Shown here in pieces: positions 54,101 to 64,000 of a stretch of 64,000 bases of DNA (positions are counted from its first letter, which is position 1; each line of letters starts with the position of its first letter). The DNA is taken from contig NC_135170.1 in the NCBI RefSeq assembly GCF_041146795.1, positions 19,896,033-19,960,032 of the forward strand, written 5' to 3'. The translations under genes and the position numbers were made by a program. The notes under the pieces are model-generated. The model searched no databases. It saw only the letters and a list, made by a program, of their open reading frames with translations, and was not told the DNA's origin. The DNA is from Maylandia zebra. Its lineage: Eukaryota > Chordata > Actinopteri > Cichliformes > Cichlidae.

Positions 54101-56122
54101 AAAACAGCTCCAGCTCAGTCAGATTAGATGGACAGCGTCTGTGAACAGCAGTTTTCAGATCTTGTCACAGATTCTCGATTGGATTTAGATCTGGACTTTG
54201 ACTGGGCCATTCTAACACATGGATATGGTTTGTTTTAAACCATTCCACTGTTGCCCTGGCTTTATGTTTAGGGTCGTTGCCCTGCTGGAAGGTGAACCTC
54301 GGCCCCAGTCTCAAGTCTTTTGCAGACTCCAAGAGGTTTTCTTCCAAGATTGCCCTGTATTTAGCTCCATCCATCTTCTCATGAACTCTGACCAGCTCCC
54401 TTTCCCTGCTGAAGAGAAGCACCCCCAGGGCATGATGCTGCCACCACCATGTTTGACAGTGGGGATGGTGTGTTCAGAGTGATGTGCAGTGTTAGTTTTC
54501 CGCCACACATAGCGTTTTGCATTTTGGCCAAAAAGTTCCATTTTGGTCTCATCTGACCAGAGCACCTTCTTCCACATGTTTGCTGTGTCCCCCACATGGC
54601 TTGTGGCAAACTGCAAACGGGACTTCTTATGGTTTTCTGTTAACAATGGCTTTCTTCTTGCCACTCTTCCATAAAGGCCAACTTTGTGCAGTGCCCGACT
54701 AATAGTTGTCCTATGGACAGATTCCCCCACCTGAGCTGTAGATCTCTGCAGCTCGTCCAGAGTCACCATGGGCCTCTTGGCTGCATGTCTGATCAGCGCT
54801 CTCCTTGTTCGGCCTGTGAGTTTAGGTGGACGGCCTTGTCTTGGTAGGTTTACAGTTGTGCCATACTCCTTCCATTTCTGAATGATCGCTTGAACAGTGC
54901 TCCGTGGGATGTTCAAGGCTTGGGAAATCTTTTTGTAGCCTAAGCCTGCTTTAAATTTCTCAATAACTTTATCCCTGACCTGTCTGGTGTGTTCTTTGGA
55001 CTTCATGGTGTTGTTGCTCCCAGTATTCTCTTAGACAACCTCTGAGACCGTCACAGAGCAGCTGTATTTGTACTGACATTAGATTACACACAGGTGCACT
55101 CTATTTAGTCAGTTAGTCGTTCCACTTCTCACGTGTACACCACTTTGTGTTGGTCTTTCACGTGGAATTCCAATAAAATTGATTCATGTTTGTGGCTGTA
55201 ATGTGACAAAATGTGGAAAAGTTCAAGGGGGTGAATACTTTTGCAAGCCACTGTAGCTGGCATTGCTTTTAGTTGAAAAAGCATTGAGAGGGCTTCTTTA
55301 CAACCTCAACACACCCTTTGTCAGGCATTCATTTTAGATTTTAATTTCAGCAGAGCAGATCATTAGACATGTCACCAGTGGCTAATCGTGTGTTAACACG
55401 CTGAAAGAATGAGTTCAGTGACAGCTATGCAGAGGCACATAAGTGAGCTTGTCTTTAACTTGTCAAATCACGTAACAACTAAGCAGCAGAAGCTCAATAC
55501 ATGGAAACTGCTTCAATGCTGAGAATTATTATTGTCAGAGAAAGTGCTAGACAGTCAGAGTAGCCTTTTATTATCCAAGAATGGGTACACATAAAAGGAA
55601 CTGGGCTTTATCTTTTTCTTCGCTCTACGCATTAACAGAATAGACAACACGGACAATAGCAATATGACACAGACAATAACTACATATATAGTGTATTTAT
55701 ATTTATTTGTAAAATGATGCTGAGTGCAAAGCCTTTGGAAAAATCTATGGAATAAATACAGGATAGATCATTGGTTACTATATATACAGTATATAAGCTA
55801 TATTCTTTACATATATACATGGAATTTGACAGTATATATGTTAGTATATAGGTTTGTGCAAGTTAGAAGCCCTTATGAAAGTGATTTAGACGTTTGCTCA
55901 GTGGTTTATAGTCCAAATACTTTTTTATTTATTCGTTTTTTCAAGCCCACTGTAGGTGGGAAATTACACTCACTTGTTAAGGTAGATCCGTTTCTCTGTG
56001 AACTGGCCCGATCCGTGCTCTGGGTCCTCATAAGGCTCATTCTGCACCACCTCAACACCTTCTCCACGTTCACTCTGTTCATGACTGTGTTTGCTGATCA
56101 TATACAGCTGGCCGATCCGGTA
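39181..56122 (-). CDS. pitpnc1: PITPNC1 (RdgB-beta) phosphatidylinositol transfer protein, lacking first coding exon
   Basis: A class II PITP that carries phosphatidylinositol or phosphatidic acid between membranes. Exons in transcript order: 55974-56122, 51083-51171, 49697-49704, 45688-45759, 43832-43927, 41685-41840, 41032-41095, 39181-39491. They join in phase to 314 residues. The missing start, about 16 residues by comparison with human, must lie beyond 64000. The lipid-binding fold shows [53 protein letters not shown] and [20 protein letters not shown]. The C-terminal tail keeps two serines equivalent to the mammalian 14-3-3-binding sites ([11 protein letters not shown] and RKKSAPETL). 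The 8-nt third exon listed here is essential for the frame. Confidence 0.95.
41841..45687 (-). other. pitpnc1 introns around exon 43832-43927
   Basis: Apart from the coding exon and the Tc1 relic near 44833-45400, no gene or recognised repeat is visible. The stretch around 42000-43800 looks like ordinary intron. Confidence 0.45.
44833..45400 (+). mobile_element. Tc1-like relic, 5' part, in pitpnc1 intron
   Basis: The left end TTCTGTGCAAAAGGTTTTAACC resembles the inverted end of the 1551-2744 element. Its CTTTGCACCAACAAAGTGATTCCCAAAGAG block is the reverse complement of sequence near 2565-2595 there. This shows a family relationship, with the right half lost. Confidence 0.65.
48290..48650 (+). 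repeat. Pyrimidine-rich interspersed repeat
   Basis: T/C-rich segment with CTCCTGTCTCATTATCC, similar in style to 53300-53690 and 61050-61560. Probably copies of a non-LTR retrotransposon 3' region; family not identified. Confidence 0.4.
48680..49265 (+). mobile_element. Tc1-like transposon relic, 5' half
   Basis: It starts AGTCCAAAAGTATTTACTCACCC and runs in order through degraded transposase DNA: AGAATGGGTCGCTCTC (start region), ACTAAATATTCCACAGTCAACTG (helix-turn-helix region), GAGGTCGCCAACTTTCTGCAGAGTCAATC, and GGACTCTAGAGCAGTGGAGACG. It is then cut off before the first catalytic aspartate. Frames are broken. Confidence 0.75.
49697..49704 (-). other. pitpnc1: pitpnc1 8-nt microexon
   Basis: Minus strand GGTCAG|AGTACACG|GTGAGT. 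The upstream exon ends ACA-G and the downstream exon begins TGC. Including these 8 nt gives T-E-Y-T-C-S-F, exactly the family sequence; skipping them shifts the frame. This is therefore an obligatory microexon of this transcript. Confidence 0.9.
51208..51234. repeat. (GAA)n microsatellite
   Basis: Nine GAA/AGA units 37 bp upstream (minus sense) of the 89-nt pitpnc1 exon; the transcribed strand there is (UUC)n, a pyrimidine tract. Confidence 0.95.
52740..52764. repeat. (AC)n microsatellite
   Basis: About 12 AC units in a pitpnc1 intron; neighbouring open frames are artefacts. Confidence 0.95.
53300..53690 (+). repeat. Pyrimidine-rich interspersed repeat with poly(A)-signal-like end
   Basis: T/C-rich stretch ending CAGCAATAAAATAAATCTGTG, then GAGTCCTGCATCTGGGTCC. 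It resembles 61050-61560. Plus-strand frames here (up to 109 codons) are low-complexity, not genes. Confidence 0.45.
53823..55253 (-). mobile_element. Tc1-like transposon, nearly full length
   Basis: Long inverted repeats flank a transposase pseudogene. The intact right end reads inward CAGTGGCTTGCAAAAGTATT and is followed by TA at 55254-55255. The left copy (53823-53912) matches the inner part of that repeat, but about 47 outer bases are missing, so the element could not move with its own ends. It lies in a pitpnc1 intron in the same orientation as the gene. Confidence 0.9.
54165..55006 (-). pseudogene. Tc1 transposase pseudogene
   Basis: It starts at 55006 (MKSKEHTRQ). Paired-like helix-turn-helix ([17 protein letters not shown]), a [11 protein letters not shown]-hook-like motif, first catalytic Asp in [12 protein letters not shown], second in GNDPKHK and Glu in SPDLNPIE are all present. 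The frame is broken near 54410: homology leaves the first frame after GCFSSAGKG and continues in another frame from RELVRV. A TGA also follows NPIENL where Trp is usual, after which homology continues to about 54020. It is recently decayed. Confidence 0.9.
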
Positions 56123-56778
56123 CTGAAAAACAAAGGAGGACCAAAAAGAAAAAGGAGACTTTATCAAATATAGGGAGGCAATTAACATTTTACACATCTG
56201 AATCAGCATGCTGCTGCGGCCGAAGTTAACGGAAACAAAATCTTCTTGGTGAAAGTCCAGGAACTGACCCAATCGTCTGATTTTATGGAAGCCATAAAAA
56301 TAAATGCGGGAGAGAAAATACCAGGATTACAGCACCTGCACGCTCCTGACACCTGGGGGCAGTCACCATAGCAAAAGAAAACTGCTGGATTAGGAGCCGT
56401 CTGCAGCACAGTGATAAAGGCCTCGTGTCAGGTCAGGACCAAGTGGCACAACAATAGTAACAGTGGCAACAGACAGTTACACGAACCCATCCCATGGTCC
56501 CTTGTGACACATCAGTCAACACGCACAATCCTTCACTCATCACTCACTGACCCACTTGGGCCTGTGACAGTGTCACTTTCGGCCACCTTGACAGACTGGG
56601 TGGGGGTGGGGGATTGTCACACGGCAACTATTTTCCATACATTTCGAAAACGACGAGCACAGGAGCGAGAATTTCTAACTGCTCATGGGACTATTTACGC
56701 GCTGGGGAAACTGATACTGCCCTGATGGTGACTTATGTCGCGCTGATGGAATGCCAAGGGCTCATGCAGGACTCTATA

Positions 56779-56780
56779 CA

Positions 56781-56813
<33 letters not shown>
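56779..56813. repeat. (AC)n microsatellite
   Basis: About 16 AC units with one CCC interruption. Confidence 0.95.
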
Positions 56814-56816
<3 letters not shown>

Positions 56817-59316
56817 TCCAACCAAGGATAGCTGTGTTAAGCTAATGGAAAATAGGATCGTCTGGGCTGTTGACTTGTGACTCTACATCCAGCCACATAA
56901 AGCAAGGAGTGGAGTGAAATGTGATAGTGTAGTGGAAAAAAAAACAGAGCTCATGTATATCAGTAAACTTCTTATATCACAATGCCAAATTTTTCCATCT
57001 GCTGACCATCAGAGGAGAGCAATGAGCTGTGACAGAGAATTCCCAGCTGAAATGTGGATGGCTGTGAGTTTCTGACAGCACAGCTGTTGGAGTCTGGCAT
57101 AGTTTTTCCACTGCAATGACACAGTAACAGACCAGGCATAATAGATGTGGAACCTGTATTTAGTCGCACACAAACACACGAGCCTGCCCACATTTTGAGC
57201 TCTTCTTGCAGCTGATATGGTAATCAGCACATCAAAAGAGGCAAAGAATGAGCTGGTTCCAGTTTAAGAGATGTGAATATTTGTTGCTTCTTTTCATCAT
57301 ACGTGCGAGCTTATACTGCGGGATTTTGAATTGTTGCTTAGAGAAAAAAAACAGTTGAGCTACTTGGACTTTGGATTTCATCAGACATTTGAGTTTCGGT
57401 GTCATGTTTTGCAGGACAAAGGGCATCAAGAGCAGGCAGAGTAACTGAAAATAAACCTTTTGCTCAAATGGATGTCAAAGTCCAAAAAACAGCCAAAAGT
57501 CCAGAGCACTAAACGGGGAGCGCACACAAGCGTGCTATTGTAGACAAGGAGTTGACAGGCGTATACAGTGAGATTTTACAGATATGTGAACATTTACCAT
57601 GTGACATTAACTTGACAGCCACTTTGTACGGGACAATCATGGTGACAATTTAAGATCAAGTGAAAAAGGTCCTGTTTACACAGGTTTAGACACAGATCCT
57701 TGACCATCTGGCAACCGCTGGTCGTAAGGGAAAAATAAAAGCTCACCAACATGTTGTAAGTGGTTGCTGGAGATGGATGAAGATTACCAGGAAAACTAAT
57801 GCTAAAGCTCCAGTTACACAGGCCTAGAGACCAGTTAATGACCCCCATTTCCCCCTAGAAACCCACAGAGATAGATAGACTTTTATTATCATATAGTGGA
57901 TATGCAAAAATTTCAAGGATAACCTGTCCCTAGTGAAAAATGTGTATTCCACATGAATTCCCATGCGTATTTCACTCGCAGATTGCTGCAGTTGCCTGTA
58001 GTTTTCATGGAAGCGCCAGGCTTGTCCACAGAAACTGTCCAGCTATGCTGTCCAAGCTGTAGTGAAACTGTGAAAAAGTGCAACACAAACCATTTTACCT
58101 CCACAATTAAAATTGTGCATTTTAAAACATGGCTGCAGCGCCGAGGCACAACTTCTACTATGAATCCAAAGCTTCTCCTTTTCTGGAGAAATTTTTGTGT
58201 TGCATTTTTTTCCAGGAATTCAATATGTCCAGTTTCTCATAATGCCTCCTTTGTTTCCTCATCTGTGTTTGTCAATGTGTAATTTCCGGGTCCTAGTTAC
58301 GGTCTGTTTATCCTCTTGTCTTCACCCGCTGTGCACTTTTCCGCTGACATCAAACAACTGTTTTTGTAGATTTATTATCTTGACTCCTGCATCCTTTTTT
58401 GCGGTCCTCACGTTTAAGTAAGTCTGTCAAAATTTGCGCATAAAACAACAAGGAATAATGTGATTCATAAAAAAAAGTATCACTGGTCAAAGCTGGCTGC
58501 TTCGAGTAATGAACACACAGAGAGTTAAGTTCTTCATGGAGCTTTTTCCTTGTCTGTTATCTAATTGTTTCATCTGTACAGCCTGCTAGTGCTGAGCTCA
58601 GTGGAGCAGTCAGCAGCTGAAAGGACACATATTTTCCCCATGATTTTCCCTTCTGAAAAGGTTTTTCTTTGGACACTGGCTGCTTTTGCACTCATTTTAA
58701 TTTAAAAACATGCCATCATATGCCGAACATATTTCATGACCAAATCAACCCATGATAACCAGTTTACAAAAGTGTGTTATTCATTTAAAATACAAAGAAA
58801 ACCTGAGAGATTCTTTTGTCCAGTCTATGACATGAAATCCAGAATTCCGACACTGAGGCAGCTAAAGAAGGATAAAGGAGATTGTTGTACATATCAAAAT
58901 ATTCCTGTTGTAGCTGAAACATGAGAGATGGTTGAAGAGCTGACATAAATCTCCACGCTGGATGAAAAACATCAAGGCAGAGTGCCCACTCAAGAGGACC
59001 TCTGAACATCCCTCCCATCATACTGATGACTAGCAACAGTGTATTACCATTAAGCACCATGTTTTCTGTTTCCCTCTTTGACTAATTTGGGTTTGGACAT
59101 GTTGTGTAAACAGCCCGGCCATTGTGCTCCCTGCCAGGCATTGTATCCGGCTCGCCGTCTGCTGGCTACCTGAAAGCTGCAGCTGATGAATGAGGGGCTG
59201 CTTTTCATTGTTGTCTTTGGAAATCTCGCTCTAATGACTAGAAGGGAGAAGTGGCCCTTGCCTTGGTTAGAGTGGCCATGAATAATTTCTTTTTATCTCT
59301 CTCTTTCTCCCTCTAG

Positions 59317-59372
59317 AGCCTCTGGGCAGGATCAAGGACAGCAAGGAAAAATATGAGCTCTCATCAGCCGAG
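59317..59372 (+). other. Exon-like segment opposite to pitpnc1
   Basis: A strong pyrimidine tract (TTTTTATCTCTCTCTTTCTC, then CCTCTAG) precedes 56 nt that end at a GTATAC donor-like site. One frame is open for 18 codons (PLGRIKDSKEKYELSSAE). It matches no protein I recognise. It could be a long non-coding RNA exon, a conserved non-coding element or chance. Confidence 0.25.
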
Positions 59373-61049
59373 GTATACTTTCTTTTCTCTCCTATTTACA
59401 CCTCCTCCTGTCTCATTCCTCTTTACCTGGTCTCCACCTATACACTAAAATCCAACCTTTTACTTTCTGAACTCCTATTCTTGCTCACCTCCAAACTTTG
59501 CTCTTAGCTCATTACCTGGTAAAAGCCACGTAGAGTTCAGTCACCTTTGGCACTCAAGTAATGGAAACCTTGAAATTAAAGTAGTGGACCGTGATTGCTC
59601 ATGGAGCTGCTCCTGGTGCTGGTGGCAAAATTTCTATTTTTTTGGTCAGCGTGACCCAAGAAAATGGAACAAAATTACCGGTACAGTAAAAGTGTAGGAT
59701 GAATCGTGCCTTATTGTACATATCAAAAGAATAGAGTTGAGGAAGAAGAGGGCTGCAGTAGGCGGGAGAAATTAAAGAACTCTAAAGCAAAAATTTTTGA
59801 GCTTCTTTTTCCTTAAGCTTTAGAAATGCTGATAGGTGGATTTTGCTACCTTCGGACAGAGCAAGGCTAACTGTTTAATCTTGTTTCCAGTCTTTGGTTG
59901 GCTGTCTGTGGTCATGCATTTAAAAGACAGAGTATATTCATTTTAAGATGAAAGCATTAAGCCTTTTACTGTGATCACACTCTGTGTGTGTCTCTCTCTG
60001 GTTTTTTGGCTCCCTGCTCTAACGCAACAGCAGGTGTTGGGGAACTGTGGTCATTGTGCTACAGTGTGCTACTGTAAGATAAGGACACACGCAGACACAA
60101 TTACACTTACACACATGAGACAATACCAGGCACAGTGCTAAAATGTAATTAAAATTCAACCACTGACAGAGTAATTGCTGCTCACAGCGCTCAGTATTCT
60201 TGGATAACTGACTGCGCTCCTGTCGAGATAAATAGCTTTAATTTTTATGTCCGTTTCTGGGTGTGCATGTGTGCATCTGGACACATGCCAAAGAAGTGGA
60301 TTTGCTTTTTGTAAACTCATCTAAGCTGATCAATAAAGCCAGATTTGATATATTTACAGAAAATTATCCTTTCATTTCTTACAGCAATGGTATGAAAAGC
60401 TTTAAACTCTTTACTTGTGAAATCCATCCATGTTGTTCTATCTCATCTGCACATATGGTGGATGAATTATTATAGCATCAGAGGGCACATGCAGATATAA
60501 ACACCCTCTGTCAGCACACAAACACCGGCCAAGAAAAGCATTTTCAAATGTACATGGAGATGTATTTAATAATTCTGGCAAACGCTGCTGCTAATTTATC
60601 AAACCCCGCCTAACAAATATATTCAGGCTTGGACCACAAATGCTTTCAGCGCTATGAATAAATAACAAGGCATTTTTAAAACACACCAGCTCTTCCCTGA
60701 GGTCACATCCTCGCCTCTTAATGGTCAGAAATGGTCACAAATCTGTGGCTGTCGGACGACTGCAGCACTTTTCGCTGTTAGTGACTCATTGCAACTGGTT
60801 ACCCAGCGGCGGAGCGTGCAACAGCCTGCGTTCTCTGGAGCCATTTTTCATGGCAAAGTAATTGCCTTGCAGCCTGGCATGTTGCAGTCAGTCAGTCTAC
60901 ATTGTTGAGTAAAACTCGTCTGTGATGAGTATCTTTGAATTAGGAGAGTGACTCACTTGATGACCACCTGGTTGTATTCTGGTTACATAAAAGCAAAATT
61001 GCCATGTGCCTATGTCATTGTGCAGTTAAATTGCTTTTTGTCCTATTTG

Positions 61050-61560
61050 TGGGGGAATTTCTGTTTCAGATCTGGAGGTTCTGGCTGTGCTTGAAATCAG
61101 TAGTCATGTCTTTACCGTCATGGTACCTGGGTCTTGCATCCAGGGTTTTAAGTTTTGGGGAAGTTTAAGGGTTTTTCTGGTTTTGTATCTTTGTTTTATG
61201 GTTATATTTATCTCTCTGTTCTTTCTTCGTGTTTACGTGCCTTGTTTCTTATTTCTTTATGCCCGGTACAAGCTCCTTTAGTGTTCTGGTTTCATTCCTT
61301 TCGCTGTGTTTGTAAATCCTTAGGGTTAACATTCTGTCCCCTCAGTCTTGTCTCAGTATTTTGTCTGTCTCTCTGTCAAGCTCATGTGTCTTAGTCCTTG
61401 TCTCGCTGTTAGGTAGTTCCTGTTTTATTTTGATGACCTATTTTCTCTTGTGCTTTGCATATATACTTCTCCTGTCTCATAGTTTCAGCTGCTTTCCCAC
61501 TTGTTATCCTGTACGTGTTGTTGCATTCTCCATCACGGTTGTGATGGTTTTTCTCCTGGA
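61050..61560 (+). repeat. Pyrimidine-rich interspersed repeat
   Basis: T/C-rich with TCTTGTCTCAGTATTTTGTC and CCTGTTTTATTTTGATGACC, paralleling GGTCTCAGTATTCTGTTC and TGTTTTATTTTGACAG at 53445-53520. The two are therefore copies of one family, class not identified. Confidence 0.5.
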
Positions 61561-64000
61561 AGATCTGGTTTTCTTGTTTATTTGCAGTGAAGATGGCAGC
61601 TGACTGTAAGTGTTCGTTGACCATATCCTTATCATTAAAAGGCAACAAGTTCATTGCACACGGTTTCAATAATTTTGATCATGCTGCGGCCACCAAACAC
61701 TGTTTTTCCAAGTCTGACTATCACGTGCAACACTAGTACATTAATATATAAGCTACTGTACAAACTTGGAGAATTTATCTAAAACTATATGACAAAAGGA
61801 CATTAGGTGACATTACATAATAATCGCATCATAGTCACATTTTTAAATTCAGCTGCAAAACACACACTCAAAATCCTCCAGCAGAAGAGGCACAGAAACA
61901 CATACTGCATTGTGCCTCCAGGCTACATGAGACAGCAGCTTCCATTTTCTTGCTCATCTCACAGAAACGAGCTAGCATCAGAGCAAATGCACAACTCCTA
62001 AATATCATACATCAGATCAAAGAACTCCATTAAAAATACTATCAGGAGGACTGCTGTGGAGCTGCCTGCGCTCATATTCTGTCATAAAGGACATTTGGCT
62101 CCAGTGCAGAGCTGTTTCAGAGGTGTGGGAGTTCCATATAAGACCTGTGCCTTAAAGAGTCATACAAACAGGATAAATGCATGGTGAATCTGCAGTAGAT
62201 GTTACTAAGACGGTCTCGCTCACGTCCAATCAGTATAGGGATAGAAGCATGCTGAAAACAGAAGGAGAAAGAGCGCCACATGTGATGCTGCTGTAGACTT
62301 AAAAAGCAAACGAACAGTCTTTCTGCTAGCATAGTTAGAAACAAAGCAGTGGAAAATATTTAAAATGGACAATTTCACAGCAATAAAACAAAATCACAAA
62401 AACTCTATTACTATTAAAGAGAATGACAGTTTACTAGCTTACATGTAATGCACAACTGATGAAAAGATGGCCTAAAAAATCCTGTTTAGAGCTCACAGAA
62501 AATATTCCTGACATCAGGTTTCTCCTCAATTTGAAATTAGGCGAGAGAGAAATAACGGAGGCAGGTTAGGGCATAAAACAGGTTCAGCTTCTTATTAAGC
62601 AGCAAATCCTACAAGTCTAAAAAAAATTAATTGCAGTTCCTCGAATGACCACTTGAGGCAGATCCCCAAAAAGAGAACCGATAGATGAAATGTGCAAAGG
62701 CAGTGGGAGGTTTTCAACCCTACTCAGTTTTATCGACGCTGGGACCCAATATGCATTTTGACTCAACCTGACACATTAGACTCAACTAAACTTCAACTAA
62801 ACTACACTAAATTAGAAAACTAATAATCCAAACCTGTCCTGAACTGGCTTTCAGTAATTGCTTTAACTTTAAATCAACTTATTCTGCCTTATTTAAATCA
62901 CTGGGCAAATCATACCTGTGTTATAAAACACTAATCCTATACATCTCAGTTGAATACTTTCTAACAGCCTAAACAGCGTCTCTCTACTCCAACATTTCCT
63001 CGGTTTGTAAAATTTCTTACAGCTCTAAAGCTGTAACTGCTGATGTACACACACACGCACAGACACTGGCACACATTCTGCCGTTTCAGCACAAACGTGG
63101 GCATGCTGTCGAGAGTAAGTGCATATGAGTGACTGTATTTTCTCCTCTGGTGCTGATTCAGCAAAATGTGAAGGTGAGCTCAAACTCCCTGCAAAGGTTT
63201 GATGAATTCACTCTCCACAGAGGTGACACAGGCAGTGTGGGAGGATGCAAAGGGTGGCAGCTGGCTCACTGAAGCAAACTGTTACAGTAGCTTAACACTA
63301 ATGAATTCTGTGCCGCACACGGGGACAGCTGCCTTTCGCAGTGTGATAGCCTCACTCGAGCACTCGGGCAGTGCAGCCGCTGAGAGAAAAGTAGAGTGAC
63401 AGAGGAAGAGAAGCTGGTGTTAGGGCCTTTTCTGCAGGGAATACAGGAGGTTTCATGCATGGGTTATTGTTTATGCCCTTTAAATGTATTAATAAATTAA
63501 TGGAACTAAACATGGTATGTTACTATCATGGATCAGTTAATAAAAGGAAGGCTGAGAGAAGATGTCTAAGCACTTTAAAGACATTTTTCTCACTTTTGGC
63601 TGTGAATCAAACTGATTTCCCCCTCCCCTCCCCCCGCATATTATAGTATATTGTATAAGTATACTGTTAGTATGTATAGTTTTTGCACTTTTCTACAAAA
63701 ATACAGAGTGAGCAGAAGTTTGAAGTAATTAAGAAGCCCATACTAATCCCAATAAACACTCCAGGTGTGGTCCAGATGTGATTATCTGTCTAAAATACAG
63801 GCTCAGAATGGAAAATGGAAAATTACCACCACAAACTCTTTTCTAGCCCGAAGGCTAAGGGCTATTGTAAATCTATATTTGTTTTTATAACCTGCTGACA
63901 TCAGCATCATTTTTGGAAATCCCCAATAACAACATCTGCATTGTTTTCATAGATAATTTGTGCTGTTGTCAGCATTTTTAATACTGCTAATCTAGTGTAG

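Larger units (their letters stand above)
56123..64000 (-). other. Presumed pitpnc1 intron 1 (partial)
   Basis: No exon encoding the PITPNC1 N-terminus was found here, so this is most likely intron 1. It holds (AC)n at 56779-56813, pyrimidine-rich repeats, a short repeat near 62629 and an exon-like segment at 59317-59372. Otherwise it is AT-rich without recognised features. Confidence 0.55.

Noticed and set aside
56123..64000. Searched for the first PITPNC1 coding exon
   Set aside because: No translation resembling the conserved N-terminus next to a donor was found on the minus strand.

Overview
This is a 64-kb window of vertebrate, teleost-fish nuclear DNA, probably a percomorph. The coding genes are split into short exons with GT-AG introns, coding exons are separated by AT-rich introns full of (CA)n/(GT)n microsatellites, and the DNA transposons are dominated by Tc1-like relics with hAT-, piggyBac-, L2- and tRNA-SINE-like copies typical of fish. 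The species cannot be fixed from sequence alone.

Seven protein-coding genes were recognised from translated exons whose splice phases join exactly. In order they are sumo2 (-, 5' part only), nup85 (+, complete), gga3 (-, complete), mrps7 (+, complete), mif4gd (-, complete), slc25a19 (+, complete) and pitpnc1 (-, all but the first coding exon). The order sumo2-nup85-gga3-mrps7-mif4gd-slc25a19 matches human chromosome 17q25 as I remember it. The slc25a19 orientation seems flipped relative to human, and pitpnc1 sits where I would expect other 17q25 genes.

Layout: 1-3.3 kb sumo2 exons 1-2, with a Tc1 relic in intron 1. 3.3-4.2 kb is a CpG-rich divergent promoter. 4.2-12.5 kb is nup85, whose intron 17 carries a piggyBac-like element nested in a hAT-like element. 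12.5-14.8 kb holds the nup85/gga3 convergent 3' ends. 14.8-23.5 kb is gga3. 23.5-23.8 kb is a compact gga3/mrps7 divergent promoter. 23.8-26.7 kb is mrps7. 26.7-28.3 kb holds the abutting mrps7/mif4gd 3' ends. 28.3-30.8 kb is mif4gd. 30.8-33.0 kb is a divergent intergenic segment. 33.0-36.4 kb is slc25a19. 39.2-56.1 kb is pitpnc1, including an 8-nt microexon. 56.1-64 kb is most likely pitpnc1 intron 1, with one unexplained exon-like segment on the opposite strand.

The genes are not an operon or a pathway. They are housekeeping genes (SUMO conjugation, nuclear pore, trans-Golgi sorting, mitochondrial ribosome, histone mRNA translation, mitochondrial thiamine pyrophosphate import, lipid transfer) sharing promoters and 3' ends. 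I found no sign of a novel defence or biosynthetic system. The points most worth a second look are the pitpnc1 microexon, the nested transposons with intact target-site duplications, a (GT)n tract against a nup85 splice acceptor, and the hairpins in the gga3 3' UTR and the sumo2 promoter.
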